DNA from: CAZUDO01 sp964618895
GTDB lineage: Bacteria > Desulfobacterota > Binatia > DP-6
NCBI GenBank assembly: GCA_964618895.1
Contig: CAZUDO010000080.1
Coordinates: 62,001-126,000, forward strand
Direction of reading: 5' to 3'
DNA length: 64,000 nt
Positions 49,915 through 58,932 of the stretch are shown in pieces. The notes under the pieces were generated by a model. The model ran no database searches and had not been told where the DNA came from. It was given only the letters and a program-made list of their open reading frames with translations. A program made the translations under genes and the position numbers. Numbering within the stretch: position 1 is the stretch's first letter; each line of letters starts with the position of its first letter.

Positions 49915-51066
49915 TCAGGCATCCGCCGCCCGGCGGACCGAGGACCCCACGGGGACCGCGCCGAAACGCGATGCCAGCAGTTCACCCAGGCGAGCCGCCT
50001 GGCGGTCGGGCGCGAACCGGTCGAGCACGTGCGCCCGCGCTGCCTGCCCGAGGCGCTCGGCCCGCCGCGGATCGTCGAGCAGCGTCGCCACCGCGGTCGC
50101 CAGCGCCTCCGGGTCGCCGGGCGGGCAGGCAAGGCAGTGCACCCCGGGCTCGAGCACCTCGCGCAGCGCCGGCCCGTCGCGCGTGACCAGCGGACGGCCG
50201 GAGGCGGCCACCTGGTACACCTTGTTCGGCACCACCATGGCCGCCTTCTGGCCGGTTCCGAACACCCCGAGAACGACGGCGGCAGCGGCCAGCTCGTCGG
50301 GTAGGGTCGTGAGCGGCACCTCGGGCCGCCAGACGAGCGGCACGCCGCGGGCTTTGACCAGACCCTCCAGGCGAGGCCGCTCGGGGCCGCTACCGATCAG
50401 CACGAACTGCGCCCGCCCGCGCAGGCGTTCCGCTGCAGCGATGACGGTGTCGATCCCGTGCAGGGGCACACAGCGGCCGTAGAACAGCACCCGGCGCGCG
50501 ACCGGGGCAGCGGCACGGGGCACGCAGAACTCCGGCTCGGGGCCGAGATACCAGACGCCCACCGTGGCGCGGGGTGCGAGCGCCTGCAGGTAGGTCCCGT
50601 GCGCGACGGTATCGGCCAGGACCAGATCCGCTGCCCCGAGCGTCACCCGATCGAGGGCACGGGCCGCCCGGCCGCGCAGGCTGCGGGGCCCGAACAGCCG
50701 GCGATCCTCGACCAGCGTCTCGGTGACGCTCACCAGCGGCGCGAACATCAGTCCGGCACGCGGCCGGCAGACGCGCCGGGCGACGAGCACGTCGAGCTGG
50801 CCGTTGAACCCGACCACCACCAGCGGTGGTGGGCCCACCGCGCGCGCCCGCCACCGCCCCGCCAGACGGCGCACCGCCGCCAGGTAGCGCGTTCCCAAGC
50901 TGGCGAGCGAGCGCGGCCCCCAGTAGCGCGCGTGCTTGTCGTGCGTTTCCTCCCACAACGGCTCGTGACACTCCTCGATCCGGTAGCCGGCCCCCACCAG
51001 CGCCTGGTGCAGGACACGGGTGGCGCTGTGGGTGCGGTCGTACGTGCCGAAGAGGCACGCCGTCAT
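49915..51066 (-). CDS. Family 4-like glycosyltransferase
   Basis: The 383-residue protein has a GT-B layout with CLFGTYDRTHSATRVL at the start, LVVVGFNGQLDVLVAR, VLADTVAHG, VLFYGRCVPLHGIDTVI, LIGSGPERPRLE, and a C-terminal VPNKVYQVAASGRPLV that holds the donor site. Inverse overlap ATGA with the upstream GT2 gene fixes the start. It differs enough from the GT4 gene at 47832 to be a separate transferase rather than a recent copy. Confidence 0.8.
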   Translation of the reverse strand: MTACLFGTYDRTHSATRVLHQALVGAGYRIEECHEPLWEETHDKHARYWGPRSLASLGTRYLAAVRRLAGRWRARAVGPPPLVVVGFNGQLDVLVARRVCRPRAGLMFAPLVSVTETLVEDRRLFGPRSLRGRAARALDRVTLGAADLVLADTVAHGTYLQALAPRATVGVWYLGPEPEFCVPRAAAPVARRVLFYGRCVPLHGIDTVIAAAERLRGRAQFVLIGSGPERPRLEGLVKARGVPLVWRPEVPLTTLPDELAAAAVVLGVFGTGQKAAMVVPNKVYQVAASGRPLVTRDGPALREVLEPGVHCLACPPGDPEALATAVATLLDDPRRAERLGQAARAHVLDRFAPDRQAARLGELLASRFGAVPVGSSVRRAADA

Positions 51067-52091
51067 TGCGCCGCGCGCCCTTCGACGTGCCGCAGGTCCG
51101 TCGCGTCCGTCTCCGGCGGCGTCAGGCGGACGACGTCGGGGCCGGCGCCCAGGCGGAGTTCGATCTCGCGGACGCGGAAGAGCGTGTCTTCCTGCAGCCA
51201 GCGGATGCCCCCGATCAGGTCGGCCACCAGGCCGATGAGCATGGTCTGGAAGCCGACGATGGTCAGCACCGCGGCGAGGATGAGGCTCTGGATGAGGCCA
51301 CGGCTCGTCCCCAGGAGGTAGTACACCAGGAAACGGCCGCCCAGAATCGCGCCCAGCAGCACCCCGACGCTGCCGAGCCACCAGAACACCTTGAGCGGCT
51401 CGTAGAGCGCGTAGATGCGCACCAGGGTGGCGACCGAGTGCTTCAGGTAGGTCGAGACGCTCCCGAACAGGCGTGACGGGCGCGTGTCCGGGTTGGTCTC
51501 GATGGGCACGTGGGCGATGGCGATGTGCTTCTTGCCCGCCTGGATGATGGTCTCGATGGTGTAGGTGAACTTGGTGAACACGTTCAGGCGGAGCGCCGCG
51601 CGGCGTGAGAAGGCGCGGAAGCCGCTGGCCGCGTCCGGCACTGTGGTTCCCGACAGCTGGCGCACCATCCAGCTGCCGGCACGCTGCAGGAACCGCTTCA
51701 TCGGCCCGAAGCGCTGCAGGCGATGCGGCGCGCGGTCGCCGATCACCATCTCGGCCTGCCCGGCGAGGATGGGCGCCACCAGCCGCGCGACATCCGCGCC
51801 GCGGTACTGGTTGTCGGCGTCGGTATTGACGATCACGTCGGCGCCGAGCTTGAGGGCGGTGTCGAGCCCGGCCGAGAACGCCTGCGCCAGTCCGAGATGC
51901 ACCGGGAAACGCAGGAGGTACGTGGCTCCCGCGCGGCGGGCGGCGCCCGCCGTGTCGTCGGTCGAGCCGTCGTCGATGATCAGCGTCTCGATGGTGTCGA
52001 TGCCCGGCACGCTGCGCGGGAGGGCGGCGAGCGTTTCGCCGAGATGCCCCTCTTCGTTGTAGCACGGGATCTGGATGATCAGCTTCGGCAC
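51063..52091 (-). CDS. DPM1-like GT2 with two C-terminal membrane helices
   Basis: The 342-residue protein has LIIQIPCYNEEGHL, IDDGSTDDT, VNTDADNQYRGADV and TVPDAASGFRAFSRR, the polyprenyl-phosphate glycosyltransferase pattern. Two helices follow (about 230-300: WWLGSVGVLLGAILGGRFL and LILAAVLTIVGFQTMLIGL), as in GtrB- or ArnC-like enzymes. It should make a polyprenyl-phosphate sugar, possibly for one of the GT-C-like proteins. It heads the five-gene glycosyltransferase operon. GTG 52091 directly precedes the GT-A strand. Confidence 0.85.
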   Translation of the reverse strand: MPKLIIQIPCYNEEGHLGETLAALPRSVPGIDTIETLIIDDGSTDDTAGAARRAGATYLLRFPVHLGLAQAFSAGLDTALKLGADVIVNTDADNQYRGADVARLVAPILAGQAEMVIGDRAPHRLQRFGPMKRFLQRAGSWMVRQLSGTTVPDAASGFRAFSRRAALRLNVFTKFTYTIETIIQAGKKHIAIAHVPIETNPDTRPSRLFGSVSTYLKHSVATLVRIYALYEPLKVFWWLGSVGVLLGAILGGRFLVYYLLGTSRGLIQSLILAAVLTIVGFQTMLIGLVADLIGGIRWLQEDTLFRVREIELRLGAGPDVVRLTPPETDATDLRHVEGRAAQ

Positions 52092-52127
52092 CGCGCGCCG
52101 GAGGGTCGCACGCTGTCCACCGCGAGG

Positions 52128-53564
52128 TCAATCGCGGCGGGGCAATCCCGTGGCGGATGCTGGCTCAATCAGCACGTCGAAGTGCATCTCGGGCCCCGCC
52201 GGCGAGAGATTGCGCAGCGTCACACGCCCCCGACTCCCGTCGTAGGGCGCCATTCCGGGCGTGTCGGGACCGCACTCCGGCCCACGCTGCAGGCGCTGGG
52301 CGATCCCCAGGCAGAGCCCCGCGACGACCAGCAGACCCGCGACCGGGCGGAGCGGTCGGGGACGCACCCCCCGCAACACGGCCGCGGCCACGAGGCCCGC
52401 GCCGACGAGCACCAGAACGGCCGCGACCCGTCGACGCCACCAGGGTGGTCCCGCCCACGGGTCGTCGGCGTCGCCCCGGTTGCCGCCGGCGGCGTGGCCG
52501 CGATCGAGATCGCCATGCTCGTCGGCTTCGACCAGGTGGAGCAACTTGTGGGTGACATCCCTCTGCCCGGTACGGAACCCGGTCACCCCCTCGTCGACAT
52601 GCCAGACCAGGAGCCCCTCCCCGGGCAGCGAGCGATCCGCGCCCACACGGGCCCGGTTCTCGAGCAGATAGTATTCCTCCGCACGATCGGGGTGGACGGG
52701 AATCTTCACGACGCGCGGCACGCGTTCGACGGCGGGCAGCACGACGCGGGTGGAGCGCTCGATGGTCTCGACCTCCACCCATCCGAGTGTGAGCTTCGAC
52801 CAGGCGCACAGTTGCGGCGGCTCCTGGCCGCGTCGCAGCCACGTACCCTGCCCCATGAGCCCCCACACGCCGATGCCCTCCTGCGGCGCACCGCCCGGCG
52901 CGTACAGCTCCGGCAGACCGAGCAGGTGGCCGAACTCGTGGCACAGCACGCCGAACGAGCTGAAGGGAGGCACCTCGTCCTCGGCGATCACGCAGGCGTC
53001 CTCGAACGTGCCGCCACCGGCGCGCAGCGGTGGGCTGAGGGGAGTGTAGTTCGACCACGGGTCGTCAGCGGAGCCGCTCTGCGTGTGCGATTCGCGCCCT
53101 GCCCCGGCAAAGAACACGATCACGGCGTCGGCCCGCGCGAGCGCCGCGTGGTCATCCGGGTCGCTGCTCGCGGCGGCGAAGGCGAGCAGGGCGTCACGGG
53201 CAAGGGCATCGGGACGTTGCACATAGCTCACCCGGGGGCCCGGGACGGTGACGGTCGTCGTACCGACCAGAGGCACCACCTGCAGCCGCCCGGCCGAGAC
53301 CTCGGCATAATATGCCACCAGGCGGTCGAGGAGCGCGTCCGGAGCGCCCGCCACGTGCATGGGCGGGTTGCTCAGGGGCCGATCCGGGAAACCGGCCCGG
53401 ATGGCGAGCATACGCAGTTCGCCCCGGGTCGGGACCGGCCGGGCGCCGACCCCGCGGGGGCGACCAAGCAGGCCAGCCAACACCAGCGCCCCCACGATCC
53501 CCATGCACGCGGGCCCGCAATTGACAGCCTTTCGGGCCTCTGTGAGAATCCGCCCCCGTTTCAC
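52128..53564 (-). CDS. M6-type (immune inhibitor A-like) metalloprotease
   Basis: The 478-residue protein has a membrane-targeting stretch near residues 21-35 (MGIVGALVLAGLLG), DAVIVFFAGAGRES, and the zinc motif LCHEFGHLLGLPELY with the M6-type third ligand region. MGQGTWLRRG and LLVWHVDEG are typical of M6 enzymes. Two C-terminal helices (about 395-430) and a short domain end the protein. It should be exported and act on proteins outside. GTG 53564 follows AAGGTGG at 7 bases; ATG 53504 is the alternative and would give a short classic signal peptide. It diverges from the PKD lipoprotein gene. Confidence 0.75.
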   Translation of the reverse strand: MKRGRILTEARKAVNCGPACMGIVGALVLAGLLGRPRGVGARPVPTRGELRMLAIRAGFPDRPLSNPPMHVAGAPDALLDRLVAYYAEVSAGRLQVVPLVGTTTVTVPGPRVSYVQRPDALARDALLAFAAASSDPDDHAALARADAVIVFFAGAGRESHTQSGSADDPWSNYTPLSPPLRAGGGTFEDACVIAEDEVPPFSSFGVLCHEFGHLLGLPELYAPGGAPQEGIGVWGLMGQGTWLRRGQEPPQLCAWSKLTLGWVEVETIERSTRVVLPAVERVPRVVKIPVHPDRAEEYYLLENRARVGADRSLPGEGLLVWHVDEGVTGFRTGQRDVTHKLLHLVEADEHGDLDRGHAAGGNRGDADDPWAGPPWWRRRVAAVLVLVGAGLVAAAVLRGVRPRPLRPVAGLLVVAGLCLGIAQRLQRGPECGPDTPGMAPYDGSRGRVTLRNLSPAGPEMHFDVLIEPASATGLPRRD

Positions 53565-53591
53565 ATGACACCCACCTTTGGAGGCCGCCGC

Positions 53592-54068
53592 ATGAAGCAC
53601 ACCGTCGCTTGCGTCGCTACTGTCACCGTGTCCCTGCTCGTCTGGCTGTCGGGATGCGGAGGCGGCGGTGGCTCGACCCCGACCCCCGCCACCCCAACGA
53701 CGCTAGCGGCCCCGGCCGCCGCCACTCCCCCCACCCCCGGCACGCCGCCCACCACCCTGGCCGGTGGCGAGCAGGCGGGCGAAGAGGACTGGCCCCCGCC
53801 CCTCCTGGCCTGGGCCGAGGCCGAGCCCGAAGAGGGTGAGGCCCCGCTCACGGTCCAGTTCAAGGCCGACATCGAAGGCGGCGGTCCTCCGCTCAAGTAC
53901 AAGTGGACGTTCGGTGACGGCACACCCGACGCGACCGACGCCAACCCCAAACACACCTACGACAAGCCCGGCAAGTACCGCGCCGACCTGAACGTAGAGA
54001 ATGCCGACGGGCAGGACTCGGACTCGGACTACGTCGAGATCGAGGTGAAGGAACCGGCCAAGAAGTAG
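53592..54068 (+). CDS. PKD-domain lipoprotein
   Basis: The 158-residue protein has a signal peptide ending in the lipobox WLSGC, a low-complexity Thr/Pro/Ala linker (residues 23-65), and one PKD domain (about 75-155) with YKWTFGDGTPDAT, HTYDKPGKY and ENADGQDSD. GGAGG lies 7 bases before the ATG. PKD domains bind other proteins or carbohydrates at the cell surface. It converges on pyrD, with 3 bases between the stops, and I see no operon partner. Confidence 0.85.
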   Translation: MKHTVACVATVTVSLLVWLSGCGGGGGSTPTPATPTTLAAPAAATPPTPGTPPTTLAGGEQAGEEDWPPPLLAWAEAEPEEGEAPLTVQFKADIEGGGPPLKYKWTFGDGTPDATDANPKHTYDKPGKYRADLNVENADGQDSDSDYVEIEVKEPAKK

Positions 54069-54071
54069 GCG

Positions 54072-55010
54072 TCATGGCGCCAGCGTCCCGATGAGCTCAC
54101 GGACCGTCGGGACGCCATGGCGCCTGCACCAGGTCACCATCTCCTCGCCGATCCGCTGCGGCGCGCGCGGATCGTAGAAGGTCGCCGTGCCCACCTGCAC
54201 GGCGGACGCCCCGACGCACAGGAACTCGAGGGCGTCCTCCCCGGTCCGGATGCCACCAATGCCCACCACCGGGATACGCACCGCGCGCACGAGCGTGTGC
54301 ACCATGTGGAGTGCCACCGGCTTGATCGCCGGTCCGGAGAGTCCGCCGCTGCCACGGGCGAGGCGGGCCCGCCGGGCGCTCACGTCGACCGCCATGCCAC
54401 GCAGCGTGTTGATCGCACACAGGGCATCCGCGCCCTCGGCCTCCGCCGCGCGCCCGACGACGGCGATGTCGCCCACGTTGGGCGACAACTTCACCCACAG
54501 CGGCAGGCGCACGCGCGCACGTACGGCGCGCACGATCGCGGCCAGCGCCTGCGGGTCGGTCGCCAGGATGCTGCCCCACTCCGGCCGGTTCGGACTCGAC
54601 GCATTGAGCTCGAGCGCCACCAGACCCGGCACCCCATCGAGACGGGCGGCACACTCGGCGAACTCCTCGACGCTGTCACCCCAGAAGTTGGCGACCACGC
54701 GTGCCCCCGCCGCCTTGAGCGCCGGCGCCCGCTCACGCACGAACGCGTCGACCCCGATGTTCTGTAGGCCGATGGCGTTGAGCATGCCGGCCGGCGTCTC
54801 CACCAACCGCGGCGCGGGCTTCCCGACTGCGGGCGCCAGCGACAAACCCTTCACGCTGATCGCCCCGACGGCCGCGAGATCCACCAGACCGGCGAACTCG
54901 GTCCCGTACCCGAAGGTGCCGGACGCCGCGATGACGGCATTCGGCAGCCTGACCGTCCCCACGGTCACGCTCGGGTCGACCGCGGGTCTCGCCGGCGGCA
55001 CCCCGCTCAC
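54072..55010 (-). CDS. pyrD: Dihydroorotate dehydrogenase, class 1B-like
   Basis: The 312-residue TIM-barrel protein has NAVIAASGTFGYGTEF, GKPAPRLVETPAGMLNAIGLQN (residues continue), AINTLRGMAVDV, GGLSGPAIKPVAL and VVGIGGIRTGEDALEFL, matching class 1B PyrD. It oxidises dihydroorotate in pyrimidine synthesis. The loop LNASSPNR has Ser where class 1 enzymes normally have the catalytic Cys, a class 2 feature in an otherwise class 1B sequence. No pyrK gene is next to it. The GTG overlaps the rimI-like stop (GTGA). Confidence 0.85.
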   Translation of the reverse strand: MSGVPPARPAVDPSVTVGTVRLPNAVIAASGTFGYGTEFAGLVDLAAVGAISVKGLSLAPAVGKPAPRLVETPAGMLNAIGLQNIGVDAFVRERAPALKAAGARVVANFWGDSVEEFAECAARLDGVPGLVALELNASSPNRPEWGSILATDPQALAAIVRAVRARVRLPLWVKLSPNVGDIAVVGRAAEAEGADALCAINTLRGMAVDVSARRARLARGSGGLSGPAIKPVALHMVHTLVRAVRIPVVGIGGIRTGEDALEFLCVGASAVQVGTATFYDPRAPQRIGEEMVTWCRRHGVPTVRELIGTLAP

Positions 55011-55507
55011 CGGCCGCCCAGCCGGAGCTCCATCACGACCGCATCCTGCCCCGGTCCGTAGTACCCGCGCCGGATGCCGAGATCGTGGAACCCGAGTCGC
55101 CGATAGAGCCGGCGCGCGACCACGTTGCCGGCGCGCACCTCGAGGAATACCACCCGCGCGCGTCCAGTCGTGGCCTGCTCGATCACCGCCTCGACCAGGG
55201 CGCGGCCCAGCCCGAGCCCGCGGCGCTCCGGATGGACGGCGACGTTCAGGAGATGCACTTCGTCGGTGACCCGCCAACTGCATGTGTAGCCGACGATGAT
55301 CGCGCGCACAGGCCCGTCCTCGACGGCCACCGTCGGGCGCGCGAACGGCGTCGTCAGCTCCTTCTCGAAGAACGGCCGCGACCAGGGCTGCGCGAACGAC
55401 CGGCGCTCGATCTCCAGCACGGCCGCCAGGTCGTCACGCCGCATCGCACGCAGCGTGGGCCGCTGCCCGGCCTCCCGGACGGCCACCGTCGCCCCCGCGC
55501 CGCTCAC
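55007..55507 (-). CDS. rimI: RimI-like GNAT N-acetyltransferase
   Basis: The 166-residue protein has the GNAT fold: LRAMRRDDLAAVLEIER, VHLLNVAVHPERRGLGLGRALVE (the acetyl-CoA loop R-x-x-G-x-G/A is in its second half), and LEVRAGNVVARRLYRRLGF followed by RRGYY, as in RimI. It would acetylate the N-terminus of ribosomal protein S18 or other proteins. Both ends overlap neighbours by 4 bases (GTGA), so it is co-translated with fabH and pyrD. Confidence 0.8.
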   Translation of the reverse strand: MSGAGATVAVREAGQRPTLRAMRRDDLAAVLEIERRSFAQPWSRPFFEKELTTPFARPTVAVEDGPVRAIIVGYTCSWRVTDEVHLLNVAVHPERRGLGLGRALVEAVIEQATTGRARVVFLEVRAGNVVARRLYRRLGFHDLGIRRGYYGPGQDAVVMELRLGGR

Positions 55508-56514
55508 CAGCGCATCAGCGCGGCCGCCCAGGTGAAGCCCGCCCCGAAGGCCGCCAGGCACACGAGCGCTCCGGGACGCACCTTGCCGGCCAACACCGCC
55601 TCATGCAGTGCGATCGGGATCGAGGCTGCGGTCGTGTTGCCGTACCGCTCGATGTTGTTGAACATCTTCCCCTCGGGCAGCTCGAGCCCCATCGCCACCA
55701 GCTGGCTGATGCGCAGGTTCGCCTGGTGCGGGATGAGGAGGTCGATGTCGCCCGGCGTCAAGCCGTTGGCCGCCAGCGCCTCGTGAATGACCTCGGAGAA
55801 CCGATGGACGGCGTGCTTGAAGACGTACCGGCCTTCCATGCGGGGCCACAGTCGACTCCCGGGCCCCGACAGCATGTCCGGCGTGACCCGCGGCTGCTGA
55901 CGGTGCGTCGGCACCTCCACCATGAGCTTCTCGGCGAAGCGGCCCTCGCTGTGGAGGTGGGTGGAGAGGATGCCGCGCCGCCCATCGGGCTCCGCGCCGA
56001 GGACGGCCGCCCCGGCGCCGTCCCCGAAGATGACACCGACCTCGCGGCCTTGGGTGGAGAGATCGAGTCCGGTGGAGTGCGTTTCGGCGCCCACCACCAG
56101 CACGTAGCGCGCGCCGCCGGTGCGGATGAAGGCGTCCGCCACCGACAGCATGTAGAGGAACCCGGAGCATTGGTTGCGCACGTCCATGGCCGGCATGCCG
56201 CGTACGCCGAGACCGCGCTGCAGGAGCGATGCGCTGCACGGGAAGTCGATGTCCGGCGACAGGGTGGCGAGGAGGACGAGGTCGAGATCGCTGGCGCGCA
56301 CGCCGGCCTCCTGCAGCGCATCGCGTGCCGCCAGCAGCCCGAGGTCGGCCGGTCCTTGGTCACGGCTGACGAAGTGGCGCGCGCCGATGCCGGTGCGCTG
56401 CCGGATCCACTCGTCGGTCGTGTCCATGAGCTGCGTCAGATCCGCGTTGCTCACCACCCGCTCGGGCGTGTGGTGCCCAAGACCGAGGATGCGGGAATGC
56501 ACCGGCTCGCCCAT
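55504..56514 (-). CDS. fabH: 3-oxoacyl-ACP synthase III (FabH)
   Basis: The 336-residue thiolase-fold protein has TDEWIRQRTGIGARHF, the catalytic cysteine in DVRNQCSGFLY, FGDGAGAAVLG, the histidine in LIPHQANLRI, and the asparagine in ERYGNTTAASIPIAL: a complete Cys-His-Asn triad. It would condense an acyl-CoA with malonyl-ACP to start fatty acid synthesis. GGGGAGGG precedes the ATG. It follows a second FabH-like gene after 11 bases. Confidence 0.85.
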   Translation of the reverse strand: MGEPVHSRILGLGHHTPERVVSNADLTQLMDTTDEWIRQRTGIGARHFVSRDQGPADLGLLAARDALQEAGVRASDLDLVLLATLSPDIDFPCSASLLQRGLGVRGMPAMDVRNQCSGFLYMLSVADAFIRTGGARYVLVVGAETHSTGLDLSTQGREVGVIFGDGAGAAVLGAEPDGRRGILSTHLHSEGRFAEKLMVEVPTHRQQPRVTPDMLSGPGSRLWPRMEGRYVFKHAVHRFSEVIHEALAANGLTPGDIDLLIPHQANLRISQLVAMGLELPEGKMFNNIERYGNTTAASIPIALHEAVLAGKVRPGALVCLAAFGAGFTWAAALMRW

Positions 56515-56525
56515 CGTTCCCTCCC

Positions 56526-57539
56526 CTACAGGCGCACCACCGCGCTGCCCCACGACATGCCGGCGCCGAACGCCGACAGGCACACGCGGTCGCCCGGGCC
56601 CACCCGCCCGCTGCCGATCGCGTGCGCAAGCGCGATCGGCAGCCCGCTGCCGGCGATGTGCCCGGCGGCGTCGGCGGTGGCGACCACCCGCTCGGGCGGG
56701 AGCCGGAGCTCCGTCTCCGCCACCCGCCGTGCCACGCGGCCATCGAGGTAGTGCAGCAGGAAGAGCGCCACCTCGTCCGCTCCGACGCCGGCCTGCGCGA
56801 GCGCGTCGCGGGTCACGCTGGCCAGCATGCGCTCGGCTTGCGGATGCACCCGTTCCGCATCGAGCCGATAGAAATGGTCGCCGGCCAGGAAGTGCTCCAT
56901 GTCCATGCGCGCCGGCATGTGACGGCTGGAGGGGAACTCGCACCAGAACCGCTCGAAGCCGTCCGGGTCGCTCCCGAGGACCGTCGCCAGCACGCCCGCC
57001 GTCGCCAGCACGCCCGGCGGGTCGCCCGCCCCGAGCACGACCGCACCGGCGCCATCCCCGAAGTACGGCGTCACGTGCGCCGCCCGCGGCGCGTACTCGA
57101 GCGCGGCGCTGTGCACCTCGGCCGCGGCCACGAGCACGCGCGCCGCTTTCCCGCTGCAGATGAAGCGATCGGCGGTGGCGAGCGCGAACAGGAACCCCGC
57201 GCATTGCGCACGCACATCGAGCGCACCGATGGTGCGGCAGCCGAGCTTGTGCTGCAGGAAGCACCCGGATCCCGGGAACGCGATGTCGGGCGTCATGGTG
57301 GCGAACACGATGAGGTCGAGGTCTTCCGGCCCGAGTCCTGCCGCCTCCAGGGCGGCCCGGCTGGCGGCGCACGCCAGATCGGATGGGCCCTGGCCATCGG
57401 GCGTCCGATGCCGGCGGCGCACGCCCGTGCGGGCGACCAGCGCGTCGGCCGTCGTGCCCAACAGCGGCGCCAGCGCCTCCGTGGTTACGACTTCCGGCGG
57501 AAGGTACGCCCCGCAGCCCAGCAGCACACTGCGCGCCAT
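56526..57539 (-). CDS. FabH-like ketoacyl synthase III with altered active site
   Basis: The 337-residue protein has TADALVARTGVRRRH, the cysteine in DVRAQCAGFLF, and FGDGAGAVVLG. The PHQAN block is replaced by LLHYLDGRV, and the GNT asparagine block reads DAAGHIAGSGLP, so the third catalytic residue is probably His. That is Cys-His-His, as in KAS I/II rather than KAS III. It may use a different acyl donor or be a condensing enzyme for another lipid. GGCGG or similar weak signals precede the ATG. It is co-oriented with the canonical fabH and with the ferredoxin fusion gene, which ends 8 bases upstream. Confidence 0.75.
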   Translation of the reverse strand: MARSVLLGCGAYLPPEVVTTEALAPLLGTTADALVARTGVRRRHRTPDGQGPSDLACAASRAALEAAGLGPEDLDLIVFATMTPDIAFPGSGCFLQHKLGCRTIGALDVRAQCAGFLFALATADRFICSGKAARVLVAAAEVHSAALEYAPRAAHVTPYFGDGAGAVVLGAGDPPGVLATAGVLATVLGSDPDGFERFWCEFPSSRHMPARMDMEHFLAGDHFYRLDAERVHPQAERMLASVTRDALAQAGVGADEVALFLLHYLDGRVARRVAETELRLPPERVVATADAAGHIAGSGLPIALAHAIGSGRVGPGDRVCLSAFGAGMSWGSAVVRL

Positions 57540-57546
57540 CGAGACC

Positions 57547-58932
57547 TCAGCTGGCCGCCTTGACCAGAATGACCTCGAGTGTCTTGTCCCGGTAGCGGTG
57601 CCGGAACCCCGACACGCGCGCGCCGAGAGGCACCTGGGCCGTGAACTCCGACGGAAACGCCGGCGCCACACCGGTCAGCTTGCGTACCTGCGGATCCGTG
57701 ACCCGGCCGTGGACCACGAACGTTCCGTCGCGCAGCGCCAGGTCGTAGTCGTAGTCGGGCATGTCGGGCGGAAGGCGGAGTGCGTCGGCCAGCGACGACG
57801 GCGGGAGCACGCGCGGAAACTCCATGCGCAGAATGTACGCGTCGTCCCGGTCCTCCAGGCGGTATACCGAACCATAGCGCCGGTCGCGCTCGAGCTTGGA
57901 GTCGAAATGATCCCCGCCGCTGGAGAAACCGTCGAACGACGCGGTGCTCTCCGCCCCCCGGTCACCGACCAGCAGACGAACGACCCACCCGAGCGGCGCC
58001 ACCAGGGGCCCGTACAGCGCCCCACGCAGCGGCGCCTCGCCGAAGGGTATCCCGCGGAAGAAGTTCTCGCGCAGGCGCCATGCCGCCTCCGCCACCGCCA
58101 CCGAGAGGCCGAGCACGATCCAGCGCTGTACGCCTTCGGTGAACAGGCTGACCTTTCCCGAGTCGACGGCGAGCGCTAGGCAGACGATCGGATAGAGCAC
58201 GAGGTTCAAGAAGACGTTGGCGGCGGTCGCCAGCGCCGCGCTGAAGAAGCGCGGGTTGCTCACCCCCTCCTCGAGGCGTTGCTTGGTCGACGCCGAGAGG
58301 GCTCCGAGCAGCCCCTGGCCGACGGCCAGGAGCGGCAGCCCCACCCGGCCCGGCAGCGAGCGCGCACGCCGCCGGGGCGCGCCCAGCTGAGCCAGCAGCT
58401 GGTCGAACTCGACCGGTAGCTCGCCCCTGAACGCTTGCGCCGGCCGCGGCTTGGCCGGCGACGCCCCGACCGCCTTCTCGACCCGCCGGCTGACCACCAC
58501 CAGCTTGGCAGGCGCCGCCGCCGGACGCGCGGCCGCGGACACTGCCGCAGGCGCCCCTCCCGCCGGTACCGCCGCCGGTGCTGCCTCGGTCGCCCCATCC
58601 TTCCTGAAACGCGACGGGGCGTCGTCGGGGATGGACTCTTCGGGATGGAGGACGCGCGCACGCGCCAGGAGCACGTCCTGCGTCTCGGGGATGTCCGGGT
58701 TGGGCACGCAGCAATCGACCGGACAGACGGCCGCGCACGCTTCCTGGTCGTGAAAGCCCACACACTCGGTGCATTTCTCGGGAACGATGTAGAAGATGTC
58801 GTTGGAGAGCGCGGCGTGCACGCCGCCATCGGGGGCCTGCCATTCGACCCCGCCCTGGTAGATGGCGGTGTTGGGGCACTCGGGCTCGCAGGCCCCGCAG
58901 TTGATGCACTCGCTCGTGATCATCGTCGCCAT
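57547..58932 (-). CDS. Ferredoxin fused to membrane segments and an Hsp20-like domain
   Basis: The 461-residue protein starts with a two-cluster ferredoxin: Cys9, 12, 15 and 19 in CINCGACEPEC, then a second set from Cys54 to Cys74 with the spacing of Alvin-type 2[4Fe-4S] ferredoxins. A Pro/Ala-rich linker (about 110-165) leads to two or three hydrophobic segments (around 240-330). The last 110 residues read like an alpha-crystallin/Hsp20-type beta sandwich (YILRMEFPRVLP, LALRDGTFVVHGRV, GFRHRYRDKTLEVILVK). I know of no characterised protein with this layout. AGAGG lies 8 bases before the ATG. It heads the operon with both FabH-like genes. Confidence 0.7.
   Translation of the reverse strand: MATMITSECINCGACEPECPNTAIYQGGVEWQAPDGGVHAALSNDIFYIVPEKCTECVGFHDQEACAAVCPVDCCVPNPDIPETQDVLLARARVLHPEESIPDDAPSRFRKDGATEAAPAAVPAGGAPAAVSAAARPAAAPAKLVVVSRRVEKAVGASPAKPRPAQAFRGELPVEFDQLLAQLGAPRRRARSLPGRVGLPLLAVGQGLLGALSASTKQRLEEGVSNPRFFSAALATAANVFLNLVLYPIVCLALAVDSGKVSLFTEGVQRWIVLGLSVAVAEAAWRLRENFFRGIPFGEAPLRGALYGPLVAPLGWVVRLLVGDRGAESTASFDGFSSGGDHFDSKLERDRRYGSVYRLEDRDDAYILRMEFPRVLPPSSLADALRLPPDMPDYDYDLALRDGTFVVHGRVTDPQVRKLTGVAPAFPSEFTAQVPLGARVSGFRHRYRDKTLEVILVKAAS

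Noticed and set aside
51067..52131. Extension of the GT4-like frame at 49915 upstream to 52131
   Set aside because: The upstream half has no motifs and overlaps the DPM1-like GT2 gene; the ATGA overlap marks the true start at 51066.
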